A stretch of 37,500 nucleotides of DNA from Neocallimastix lanati (nom. inval.) (GCA_016946835.1 JACVTC010000080.1:657501-695000); one strand, 5' to 3'; shown: positions 24,882 to 36,694, counted from the first letter of the stretch. Made by a program: numbers and translations. Notes: generated by a model not told the origin, from the sequence alone.

Positions 24882-25327
24882 AAATAAAATAAAAAAAATA
24901 GAATAGCAATAAGAAATAAAATAATATAAAATAAAAATAAAAAGTAGAATAACAATAAGAAATAAAATTAATCTCCATGTTCATTTTGAATGTTTTAATT
25001 TCATTTTTTAAAAAAACTTTATTAATTATAATTTTAATTTCATTTCAATTTCAAGAAAACTTTATTTTATTATCTATAAAAAAAAAAAAAAAAAAAATTA
25101 ATAAATTCTGATAATTGAATTTTTATTAATTTATAATTAACTATAAATAATACAATTTGTTATATTACATTATATTACATTATATTATATTATATTATAT
25201 TATATTCACTGATCATCCATATTCGATATAATAAATATAAATATTAATATAAATAAAAAAAAAAAAGAATTAATTTTTTTAAAAATTAAGAAAAATAAAA
25301 AACTTTTTTTTATTCTAATTTTATTCT

Positions 25328-25364
<37 letters not shown>

Positions 25365-25865
25365 AATTATTCATTTAAAGAATTATTTTAATTAAATATT
25401 ATAAATTATACCTTTTCATTTTTTGATCATCAACTAATCAATATTTTTAGAGAATTTTTTTTTTTTTTTATTTCAATAAAATTTAAATAAAAATATATTT
25501 AAATATTTATTTGTTATACTCCTTTTATTTTATGAAAGGGAAAAAAAAAAAAAAAAAAAACTATAACGAATATATATAAATTATTTACAATTTATTTATC
25601 ATTTATATAATATTTATACATAAAATATAGAAAAAAAAAAAAACAATTAATTAAATTTCAATATAATAGCAAAAAATAAATCTCGAGGATTTATAATTAA
25701 TAAATAAATTTAAATATAATATTAAATTTTTAATGTTATGAAATCTCTAGTAACATATAAAATTAAGTAATTAATTTTTTTTAATTTTATTTTTTTTTTA
25801 CTAAATAAAAATATATTATGAGGTAACAGCAATAAAATTATAAAAGGCTTAATATGTAATATTTA

Positions 25866-25903
<38 letters not shown>

Positions 25904-26804
25904 AAAATAAAAATAAAAATAAAACTTCTCTTTAATATTATTAACATTCAAAAGGTATAAATATATATTTATCATTTTAATAAATATTTAATATATATTT
26001 ATATTAAATATATATTATAATATAAAATATATATATTTTTATATTATATATATATTTTTTTATCTCTATACATTTTATTTCATAGTAAATTTATCTTTTT
26101 TAGATTTCATATTTATTAAATTTTTTATTTATTTTTTTATTTTTTGTACAAATTTTAAAAGGTTTATATTTAGATTTTTTTTTACACTATCGAGCATTAT
26201 AAAAAATATTTTGTATTAATACTGAAATCTTTCAAAATTGTAATATAAATTAGTTTTCATATTACGAGAAACCCAAACAATAAATTAAGATTTAATAGAA
26301 ATATACAAATAAAAGGATTAAATATTTAAATCAAAGAAAGAAAATAATAATAATAATAATTAAAATGTATATTTATTATATAGATGAAAACGATATAATA
26401 TAATAATTATCATAAAAAAGTAAATTAAATTAAATTAAATTAAATTAATATTAAAAAAATATATATATATATTCAATTAACAAATAAAACTAAATCTCTA
26501 TTTAAATTAAAATAATATCAATAAAAAGAAAAAAAAAAAAAAGTATAACAGTAAAAAGAAAATAAAAAATAAAAAAATAAAAAAAAAAAAAAAAAAAAAA
26601 AATAATATAAATAAATAAATAAATTCATAATTGAATTAGAAAAAATAAATTTATTCTTTTTTTTTTTTTTTTAAAAAAAAAGGATTTTTTCAATTTATTA
26701 TATACAGTATTTATAATAAAATAATTAATTAATAAATAAATAAATAATAACAATAAACCAATTTTAACTATACCAACAATTCAATTTAATATAAAATTAG
26801 AATA

Positions 26805-26825
26805 ATGAAAAAATGGCCAATTTAA
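26805..26825 (+). promoter_or_regulatory. Six-codon upstream ORF overlapping the gene B start
   Basis: ATGAAAAAATGG: an upstream ATG at 26805 opens a six-codon frame (MKKWPI, stop 26823-26825) that overlaps the presumed initiator at 26813 in another frame. If it lies on the mRNA it would reduce initiation by leaky scanning. Gene A has no such arrangement. The transcription start is unknown. Confidence 0.45.
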
Positions 26826-27188
26826 TATTGAAAGCATATAAATATTATAAAGAAAAATTAGATTTGATATTAAATAGTAAAACCTATGCCATAATAAATA
26901 TTGTCATTTTAATTTTTAGTGCCATTTCTCTTTCTAATGGTACTATTTCAAGTAATAATGACATGATAGATTTAATTTTCTTTCAATTAGATAAAGTCTA
27001 TTCTGTATTTTTCATCATTGATTCTATTTTAACTTTCACAGTAACTCCTATCAAAAAAACATTAACAACGTTTTGGGGTATTTTTAATGTATTAGTAGGT
27101 GTTATCAGTTTTTGTTCACTTTATGACCTTCCTAACTTTACTTCTATTAGACTTTGGCTTATTATTAAATATTTACCAAAATTACCAG
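26813..27188 (+). CDS. Gene B exon 1 (domain I S1-S4)
   Basis: 376 nt, the same length as gene A exon 1, ending CCAG|GTAAAA in phase 1. A short out-of-frame upstream ATG overlaps this start codon (see the 26805 entry). Confidence 0.88.
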
Positions 27189-27670
27189 GTAAAAATAAAA
27201 TTAAAAAAAAAAAAAAAAAAAATAAGAAAAAAAAAAAAAAAGATAATATATATTAATATATATTAATATATATTTATAAAATATATTAAATATAAAATAA
27301 TTAATAACAAATTATGTTAATGATTTATTAATAATTAATAAATGTTGACTTTATATATAGGCTTGAAGTATGTCGAAACAATTTGTGGTGCATTAGGAAG
27401 CTCTATTCCAATTATTAAGGATATTGGTATATTCACAGGATTTTTCTTTACTGGGGCTGGTATTTTATTAGTTGCATTTTTAGGTGGTAAATTATCCTAT
27501 CGATGTGTTAATAATAAAGGAGATCTTTATGATGAGGAATTTATTTGTAATCCAAGCTATAATCAATGCCCTAAAAATTATGAATGTAAAGATATGCATA
27601 TTAATCCTGATAAAGGAACTATTAGTTTTGATAATATTTTAATTTCATGGTTAAATATATTTCAGGTAAA

Positions 27671-27749
<79 letters not shown>

Positions 27750-27766
27750 TTAATAAATATAAATTT

Positions 27767-27798
<32 letters not shown>

Positions 27799-30121
27799 TT
27801 AAAAAAATATAAAAAAATAATAATAATATAAAATAATATAATATATATATTAAATGAATATAAAATTTCACACAATTATTATTTGCTCATAATAATTTTT
27901 AAAAAATTTAAATATGTAAATATTTTTATTCTAATATTAATGTTTCATATTATTTCTATAATTTAACAAATTAATATATACATATATAGATTTTAACCAC
28001 TGAAGGTTGGTCGAATATTTATTTCACAGTTTCAAGCGTAACAACAAAACTTATTATAGTTTTCTTTATATTTATTATTATCATTGGAAATTGGTTGATT
28101 CTTCAATTGATTGTTGCAACTGTAGTTTCCAATCTTCAAAACTCAATTACAATCAATAAAACATATAATTTCAAAATGAAGAAAACATATATTTCAAATA
28201 TTGATTCTAATAATAAAAATCAACTTTTAAGAAAAAAATTGGAATCATTTATTAATAAACAATGGGTAGAAAATACTATTTTGTGTATTACGATTATTGA
28301 TACAGTAGCAATTTGTTTAATTAATAATAATATTTCAAAAGATTTACAAGATTTAATTTATCGTATCAGTTTATTATGTACTATCATTTTCATTACAGAA
28401 ATGATAATAAAACTTTATGTATTGGGAATTAAAGGTTACGTAACTTCTTCATTTTACAATGTTACGGATGGTGTATTTACTCTTATTTCAATTGGTGAAT
28501 TATTTATTCAAAATGATAATGGTGTAGCTGTTTTTAGAGTGCTGCGTGCCTTTCGTGTACTTCGTTTAACCAAATTTATTCCACAACTATCAAATTTGAT
28601 TGCTGTGTTTTGTGATTCCGCAAAACCTTTACTTTCTTTAATTACTATTTGGGGTTTATCAATTATTAGTTTCAGTTTATTTGCTGTACAATTCTTTGAA
28701 GGAGGAATGAATTTCAGTAATAATAAGCCAAAAACCAATTTTGAAAATTTCTTTTATTCCTTTTTATCAGTTATACAACTTTATACAGTAGAAAATTGGG
28801 ATTCTATTAAAACAAATGTATCAGAATCTAAAAATATTTATGCTACCATTATTCCAGTAATAATTATTATTATAGGGGCATATATTTTCTCTCAATTCCT
28901 TATTGCTATTTTACTTAATTCTATCTTGGATCGATTAAAAAATGATTTCTATTTCCAAGAATTAAATAATGATAAAAGAGATGCTAAACATATTATTAAA
29001 TATGTATTTAATGAATTATTTGATGCTAAATTCGATGATGATGATCTTTATATCGATGAAAAATTAGATGGTCCTCAATATACCGCTTTAGCAACAGGCT
29101 CCGAATTTGATGAAACCGAAGATGATGAAAATATAAAAGATAGTAATTATGAATATATAGATAAAAAAGAGAAAAAAGATAAATTAAAATTAGATAAAAA
29201 TAAAGATAAAGATAAAGCTAAGAATAATAATAAAAATAAGATTAAAAATAAAAATGAAATGGAAAATGAAAATGAAGAAAATAATGAAGATAAAAATAAA
29301 ATAAATTCTTCACTTCCCACAAGTAATACTATACAAAAACATCATACAATTTTAGAAACATTAAGAAGAAATCCTACTAGTCATTATGATTATATACAAA
29401 AAAGACAAACCTTATTAGATACATTAAGAAATAATCCAGCTACTCTAAATTTTGAGTCCTCTATTCAAAAACAATCCTCCATTCTTCAATCTCTAAGAAG
29501 AGATTATTCTCCAACAGGTGAATCTATTAAAAAAAATCAAACCATATTAAATAATTTAAAGAGAAACCGTACCACTATTAATTCGGCTGGTTCTAATTTA
29601 AAACATGTCTCTATATTTAAGGATATAAAAAGAAATCAAACTGCATTCACTGGTAACAGGATACCATCAAAACTTAAAGAGGAACAAACTATATTACCGA
29701 TGAGTACTAATTATTCTACAAATATACCACTTCATCAATTAAATATGTCTAATAGAAATAATAATCATGGAGAAGGTCCTTCTTCATCTTCCTCTCCTTC
29801 TACATCTACAAATGGATTTATGAATAAAAATAATGATAGTAATGAAAAGTAAGTAATAAAATAAAAATAAAAATAAAATAAATTAAAATAAAATAAAATA
29901 AAAAATTGTTTAAATATATATATATATATATACTTTTCTTTCCTATAATATAATTATTATTATTATTATTAATATTTATATTTATTATATATATATAATA
30001 TATTTTATTTAATTAAATTTTTAATAATATATTTATTTACTAACATTTATATTCAATCATTATTAAAATTAATTTAATTTCTTATATTATAATAATAATA
30101 ATATATATATATTTTTTTTTT

Positions 30122-30171
<50 letters not shown>

Positions 30172-33100
30172 TCTCATTAAATATAATACTACAATTGATA
30201 TTGATGATGATGAAGCTAATGAAGATATTTTTTCAAATGATGATAATATGAGTAATAATGAAGAAGTTTATTCAGAAAAATCAAATAAAACTAAAGTGAA
30301 AAATCTTATTTCACGTAATATAACAAAATTTAAAGAAAAATATCCATTAGGTTTAAATGAAACTATGAATACCAATGTTAATTTTCCACAAGCATTTAAT
30401 AAAGCAATTGATAGAAGTAAAACTAGAAAAGAAATGATTAGAGCTAAACAAAATACTAGAAAATATATATCTGGACTTAAAAATAAAAATTCTGTTGATT
30501 TATCAGAGAAATTTGATTCTGATGGAGATAGCTCTGATGACTTTTCAAAAGCAATTGATAGAAGTAAAACATATCTTGAAAATTTGAGATTTAAAAGAGA
30601 AAAAATTAGAAAAATTAGTAGTGATAGTAATTTCTCTAAAAAGAAAACAAAAACATCTGATATAATAGAAAATACATCCCCAATAAAAGATGAGCTTCTC
30701 ATGGAAGATGATGATGAAATTCAACATTCAGATAATTTAAAAATAAAAAAAGAGAATGAAGGTTATGATGATAAAATAAATAAAGATCATGATGAGGATA
30801 AGTCTAATGATGACTATAATTCTAATCGTAAATCGTCAAATCATATGGATGATGGTACATTCTCTGGTAAATTAAAAAAATTGCATAAGAATTATAGAGA
30901 TTCCTACTTTGTACATTTATGTAATAAAGTTATGTATAGTAACATTTATTTCATCTTTATGTATGTTATCACTATATTAAGTTGTGCATCTATTATCTTT
31001 GAAAATCCAAAACTTAAACAAAATAAGCATTATGATCTCATTTTTATTCAAGATATTATTTTTGCATCAGTTTTCTCATTTGATTTAATCTTAAAGTTAT
31101 TTGCTAATGGAATAGTTTTTTCAAGAAATGGTTACTTTAAAAGATTTATTTGTTGGATTGATCTCTTTACCGTGATTATTTCTATCATTAATATTACAAG
31201 TAGTAGAGATTATTTCCAATCCATTCGTCTTCTGAAATTATGTTATATTATGCGATTTATCTATATGCAAGAAGGTTTAAGAATTGTAACTGTCGCTATT
31301 TGGAAAACAATACCATCCATTTTTGTTGCAATTATTCCTTATATCTTTTATCTTTTAATTTGTTCTCTCATTGGTATTTCTCTCTTCGTAGATAAAGGTT
31401 GGCAATGTAGCGATACCTCCATCTTAGAAAAAAATAAATGTAAAGGAAATTATATTGATCGTTTTGATAAAAATGTTACTCGTCATTGGATTCCTTATTC
31501 TGTAACCTTTGATAATTTCTTTGATGGTTTATTAAGTACTTTTGTTATATCTCATCAAGAAGCCTGGCCAGATATTATGTATCGTTATATTAATCTTTCT
31601 GCGGATGATACCGTTCGACCAGAAAAAATTCATTTAAATTATTCTATCTTTTTTGTTTTTGCTATCTTAATTGGTAATTGGCTTTTCCTTTCTGTTATTA
31701 CAGCAGTTACTTTCAATAGTTTAAAACGAAATCAAGATATTTTAAGTGGAATGCAAGTAAGTTTTTTTTTTTTTTTTTTTTTTTTGTTAATAATATGTAT
31801 TTATTATTAGTAGTAATAGTAGTAATAGTAGTAATAATAGTAATAATAGTAATAATAGTAATAATAGTAATAATAGTAATAATAGTAATAATAGTAATAA
31901 TAGTAATAATAGTAATAATAGTAATAGTAGTAATAGTAGTAATAGTAGTAATAGTAGTAATAGTAGTAATAGTAGTAATAGTAGTAGAAATAGTAGAAGT
32001 TGTAAATTTAGTAATAATAATTGTAGTAGAAATTTTAATTGTAGTAAAAATAATAGTAGTAAGAAGTAGTAATTGTAGTAATAATAATAGTAGTAGTAGT
32101 AGTTATAATTATATCGATAAAAGTTTATTAATAATATAAAAATATATATTAATTTTTTTTTTTCTTCAATTTTTCTAATAATTTTTATGGTATAATTAAA
32201 TTTAAATAATTAAAAAAAAAAAAAAAAAAAAGTATTTAACAAATGGTCAAAGAAAAATATTAGATTATTTAAAAATATTAGTAACTAATCAACCAAAATT
32301 AAATGCAAGCTTTTCTGAAAGAACAAAAAATCCTAGAATTCGTGCATTAGTACAATCTAGTTTCTTTAATAGAATTATGTTAACTGTAATTTGTATCAAT
32401 ATTGCATTTATGATGATGATGAGTTATAATTTAAATGAAACATTATCAACCATTTTATATGTTTCAGAATTTATCTTCACCTTTATTTATATTATTGAAT
32501 TAGTTTTATTATTTAAGGCTTATGGTATAAAAGATTTTTTCAAAGATTTTTGGAATATTTTATCATTTATAATTGTATTTACCTCTGTATTATCACTTCT
32601 CTTCGTAACTCTTATTCCATCATCATTTTTAGTTTTAATTCGTTTAATTCGTATTATTCGTCTTTTCCAATATTCAAAAGGTATCAAAGCATTGGGTATG
32701 GCTGTAATGTTTAACTTTACTCAATTAATTAATGTTTTAATTGTAAGTATAATGATAATTTATATTATTATTAATAATAAAATGTAATAAAAAAATACTA
32801 AAAAAAAAAAAAAAATAATTGTTACCATCATTATTTATTTTTATTAAATTGTAAATAATTTAATCATTATATTTATATATTTATATTTATATTTATATTT
32901 ATATTTATATTTATATTTATATTTATATTTATATTTATATTTATATTTATATTTATATTTATATTTATATTTATATTTATATTTATATTTATATTTATAT
33001 TTATATTTATATTTATATTTATATAATAGTTAATGTTTCTTACTTGTTGTATATACGCTGTTATTGGTTATACCTATTTTGGTGATATAAATATTGAACA

Positions 33101-33246
33101 TACTAATTATTTAAATGAAAATGTCAATTTTTCTTCATTTAGTAAAAGTTTGACCACAGTATTTATCTTCTCTACAGGTAAAAAAATAATAATAATATTT
33201 ATATCATTCATATATATAATTTTTTTATTTATATATTTGATTAATA

Positions 33247-33280
<34 letters not shown>

Positions 33281-34747
33281 TATTCTTATATATATATATA
33301 TATAAATATATTTTGAATTCATTTATATAATAAAGGTGAAGGTTGGCCTTTTGGAATGGCAGATTGTATGGGTAAAACAATAACAAATTGTGATCCTTTA
33401 AAAGAAAACTGTGGTACCCCATATGCGGTTATTTTCTTTATTACATTACATATTGTATTAAATTGGATTTTATTAAATAGTTTTTCAGCTATTACTGTAG
33501 ATACTTTCATTACTGTTTTAGAAGAACATGATGAAATTGTAAGATTAGAAAAAGTTTGGGATGAATTTAATAAACAATGGATCGAATATGATAGAAATAA
33601 GTCTGGTGAAGTAATATTTACTGATTTAATTAATATTTATGATGACTTTGAACTTCCTAGAGGTGCTCAATGGGGAAGTCATGAAAGAGTGAAAGGTTTA
33701 TTAGCTGAAAAACCACCTATTGAAGAATTATTTAAAAATATCAAAGTTAAAAATAATAAATGTAATTATGATGATGCCATTTTCAGTTTCCTTAATTGTT
33801 GGATGGGTGAAGAATTACCGGAATCATATGTTAAGAAGGAAAAAGTAATTCCAAAGACTGGTTATGAAAAGAAGAATATTGAGAAAGGTAAAGAAAAAAT
33901 TTATAATATTAATGGAGGAAGTTCTAGTAGTTTAGGTACTTCTGCAATGTCTACACAAACAGTATCCAATTCTCCTTATCCATATAACATTAATCCTAAG
34001 GAATTAGCCAAAAATAATGTCAATTTCTATTTAAGTGATGAAGATGATGAAGAATTTATTACTGATAATCAAAATATTAGTACTCCTCGTCAATTTAGCA
34101 ATAAAAATCTTAATAAAGTTAATGTATTAATTGATGACACTCCAGATTTAACAAATAAAATGTTATCTTCTCCATTAGCTTCTTCATGTACCTCTTTAAC
34201 TTCAAATGATGATGAGCGTACAATTAATAATATTAATATCAAAAATATAAACTTTGTTGATCAAGATGTTGAAAATCCTACGATGATGGAAGAAAATCGA
34301 AAAGATGATATTAATAATGCTATCATTAATAATAATGTTTATAAAAATATAAAATTTGGTAATGGCTATTCATCAGCTACAAGTACTTCTGATGATCTAA
34401 ATTCATTTAAAAGTAATAGTAATACTAGTGAGCGTACTCCATTAACACAAAAATATAATAATCCTTCAAATACTATCATGGAACAAGAAGAAAAATTAAA
34501 TAGTACAAACTATTCTAATAATAATAAAAAGTTTAAATTACCTTTCAAAGATACAATTACTGAAACCTTCTCGAAAGGTAAAGCTATTCTTTTACCAAAA
34601 AATAAAAATTCCTCAATTTCTAAAGATTTAATTAATGAAGATCAAGAATTACCATTTTCTGTCGTATATAATATATGGAAGGTTCAACATAAATATAAAA
34701 CAAGTAAACAAAATGAACAAGATTATGATGAAATTACTATTTCATAG
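26813..34747 (+). CDS. Gene B: CaV-like four-domain voltage-gated calcium channel alpha1 subunit
   Basis: Spliced from 26813-27188, 27361-27665, 27990-29848, 30172-31756, 32233-32742, 33030-33177 and 33336-34747, giving 2064 residues in frame through all GT-AG junctions. The architecture matches gene A: filters TTEGW (E232), TVENW (E495), HQEAW (E1310) and TGEGW (E1596), so EEEE. A near-canonical EF-hand loop lies at D1680-D1691, and an IQ-like motif ([13 protein letters not shown]) ends the protein. The domain I S4 keeps R113 and K119 only. The domain III S4 is R1199-K1202-Y1205-R1208, weaker than in A. The domain IV S4 has Gln at one charge position (Q1521). The II-III linker holds repeats of an IQK...IL..LRRN.T motif and two copies of KAIDRSKT. 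It probably encodes a second Ca2+ channel pore subunit with different gating. The C-tail is shorter than in A. Confidence 0.93.
27189..27360 (+). other. Gene B intron 1
   Basis: 172-nt GT-AG intron, phase 1, at the same codon as gene A intron 1. It begins with poly-A-rich sequence. Confidence 0.88.
27361..27665 (+). CDS. Gene B exon 2 (domain I S5 and turret)
   Basis: Follows ATATAG at 27360. It encodes S5, the cysteine-rich turret (six Cys in both copies, CaV-type spacing) and FDN, ending at NIFQ before GTAAAA. Confidence 0.9.
27666..27989 (+). other. Gene B intron 2 with (AAT)n
   Basis: 324-nt GT-AG intron, phase 0, at the same position as gene A intron 2. About 27670-27750 is a near-perfect (AAT)n repeat. 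Confidence 0.9.
27990..29848 (+). CDS. Gene B exon 3 (domain I filter, domain II, first part of II-III linker)
   Basis: Follows ATATAG at 27989 with ILTTEGW. It ends GAAAA|GTAAGT in phase 2, where a stop would follow at once if unspliced. It holds domain II and the IQK/LRRN linker repeats. Confidence 0.9.
29330..29660 (+). repeat. Degenerate protein repeat in gene B II-III linker
   Basis: Five successive motifs about 20-24 residues apart: [68 protein letters not shown] and [16 protein letters not shown]. They are diverged in DNA but conserved in pattern, so under some protein-level constraint. No counterpart is seen in gene A. Confidence 0.85.
29849..30171 (+). other. Gene B intron 3 with poly-T at the acceptor
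   Basis: 323-nt GT-AG intron, phase 2, absent from gene A. About 46 T residues (30124-30169) directly precede the AG. Confidence 0.87.
30172..31756 (+). CDS. Gene B exon 4 (rest of II-III linker and domain III)
   Basis: Begins after a T46 tract plus AG and completes the split Asn codon. It carries two KAIDRSKT repeats and domain III with the HQEAW filter, and ends at GMQ before GTAAGT. Confidence 0.88.
31757..32232 (+). other. Gene B intron 4 filled with (GTAATA)n
   Basis: 476-nt GT-AG intron, phase 0, equivalent to gene A intron 3. About 31805-32100 is a hexamer/trinucleotide array of GTAATA/GTA units that supplies dozens of TAG and GTAATA words. Confidence 0.9.
32233..32742 (+). CDS. Gene B exon 5 (III-IV linker and domain IV S1-S5)
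   Basis: 510 nt, the same length as gene A exon 4. It starts with [12 protein letters not shown] after poly-A plus AG, and ends before GTAAGT. Confidence 0.9.
32743..33029 (+). other. Gene B intron 5 filled with (TTTATA)n
   Basis: 287-nt GT-AG intron, phase 0, equivalent to gene A intron 4. About 32875-33022 is a near-perfect hexamer array reaching to within a few bases of the acceptor. Confidence 0.92.
33030..33177 (+). CDS. Gene B exon 6 (domain IV S5 end and pore helix)
   Basis: 148 nt starting [18 protein letters not shown]. It ends in the Gly codon just before the filter Glu, phase 1. The equivalent intron is absent from gene A. Confidence 0.88.
33178..33335 (+). other. Gene B intron 6
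   Basis: 158-nt GT-AG intron, phase 1, absent from gene A. It splits the domain IV filter loop one base into the Gly codon before the filter Glu and contains (TTA)n. Confidence 0.88.
33336..34747 (+). CDS. Gene B exon 7 (domain IV filter, S6, EF-hand, C-tail)
   Basis: Begins after TAAAG at 33335 with the rest of the Gly codon and EGWPF. It includes S6, the EF-hand, an acidic/Asn/Ser-rich tail and the terminal IQ-like motif, then TAG. Confidence 0.9.
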
Positions 34748-35036
34748 GAAAAAAAAAAATTAATGATAATAATAATAAAAAAAAAAAATAAAATAAAATA
34801 AAAATAAAAATACATATATAATAATAATAATAATAATAATAAATAATAATAATTAATAATCAATAATATTATTATTAAAGTATCTAGAATAGATTTATTA
34901 TAAAAGTATTTTATATTTAATATATATAATTTATTATTTATTAAATTTTATGAAAATTTATTTAAACATGTATTTTTAGATTTTTTTTATTTTTATTTTT
35001 TTTTATTTTTTTTTAATACAATTTTTATTTTTATAT

Positions 35037-35071
<35 letters not shown>

Positions 35072-35140
35072 TTTTTTAATTTCAATATTTTTTATATAAC
35101 TTTAAATTTTTTAAAAAATATGGTAAAATACGGTATGCAG

Positions 35141-35174
<34 letters not shown>

Positions 35175-35200
35175 ATTTCTTATTATACTTTTTTTTATTA

Positions 35201-35231
<31 letters not shown>

Positions 35232-36551
35232 TTTTTCTTTAAATTTCTGTTTAAAATATATATTCTATTAAATAAATTAATTTTTTTTTTTTTTTTAAAG
35301 AAAAAAAAAATATATATATATATATAATATATATACATAGTTTTATTTATTTATTTGTTTTTATATTTATTTATTTATTTATTTATTAAAATTTTATTAA
35401 TTTTATTATTTCCTTAATTTTTTTTTCATTTTCATTACTGGTCATTTCTTTTCAAATATGAATAACTTACCAACCATATTGAAGAGAACTTTTTTCTAAA
35501 AAAAAAAAAAAAAAACCTTTTTTCATTGAAAATTGATTTTTTAGTAATATAAATATTTTATTATCATTTTTTTATCTTATATAATCTATACTATTAACAA
35601 AATATTTTTAACTAAAAAAAAAAAAAAAAAAAATTCATAATTGATAAGCATAATAATTGTTAATGATTGAATTTTTTTCTAACTAACAAATGAAGTATAT
35701 TAAATACGTCACAACTTTTTTACATTTTAATTGTTTTTAATAAACAAGTAATAAACTATTAATTTTATAATGATATTAGTCATGTGATTTAATTTAATTA
35801 ATGAAATTGATAATTAGAAAAAAATAAACTAAATAAGTATATTTCATAATAAAATTTTTTTTTTTTTTTTTTTTTTTTTAAACTAAACAAAAGAAATAAA
35901 AAATAAAATATTAAATATATTATTTTTTTTTTAATAAAAAAAATAATATAAAAATTTTTGGTTAAAAAAAAAAAGGAGAAGAAATTAATATATTAATATT
36001 GAAATAAATAAAATAAAGAATAATAATAAATTTATATATATACAACATTGAAATCAATTAAATTATATATATATATGTAAAATATATCTTTACTATATTT
36101 CATTATTGTTATATTTTTTGTTATTTATCAATTTAAAAGTTTAATTTCCATTGTGAAAAAAAAATATAAAAAAATATATATGTATATTAATAAATAAATT
36201 ATAATTTATTTTATTAACGCATATAGAAATTAAAATAATAAAAATAAAAAATATATATATTCATACGTTCATACCTACATACATATACTAATAAGAATAT
36301 TTTTTTAGTAAAGATAATATTATTAAAATTTAAGCGTAATATTGTTAATATCTTTATCTTTTGATTTAAAAAGAATAAAAAAAAACAAAAAAAAAAAAAC
36401 AAAAAAAAAAAAAAAAAAACAACAAAGATTAAAAAATTTTATTACATTTTCTATTCCTAAAGGAAAATCTTTCAAGAATTTTTTATTTTTTTTTTATTAT
36501 ATTTTTTTTAATCGTCATTATTATTACTAATACCATTACTATTATTATTAA

Positions 36552-36585
<34 letters not shown>

Positions 36586-36661
36586 TAAACAATTCAATAA
36601 AAAAAAAGAAAGTAATTTTCAAATAATTTTAAAGAAAATTAAAAAAAATAAATAAATAAAA

Positions 36662-36694
<33 letters not shown>

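Larger units (their letters stand above)
21490..26812. other. Intergenic region between the two channel genes
   Basis: No gene is recognised. It holds (AAT)n, (AAAAT)n and TA repeats, poly-T runs, a diverged tandem duplication near 22 kb and the large AAAAT array near 24.4-24.9 kb. It must contain the gene A 3' end and the gene B promoter, but neither can be pinned down in this composition. Confidence 0.7.

Noticed and set aside
24337-24984. Long minus-strand frames rich in Phe-Ile-Leu-Tyr
   Set aside because: They are translations of the AAAAT pentamer, which stays open in several frames. No start context, composition or domain supports a gene.
31795-32139. Plus-strand Val/Ile-rich frame
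   Set aside because: It lies within gene B intron 4 and is only the open frame of the GTAATA array.
12185-34747. Assignment to voltage-gated sodium channel or NALCN/Cch1
   Set aside because: The EEEE filter, turret cysteines, EGWP in domain III of A, EF-hand and IQ-like end fit CaV better. NaV normally has non-EEEE rings such as DEKA. A tree would settle it.
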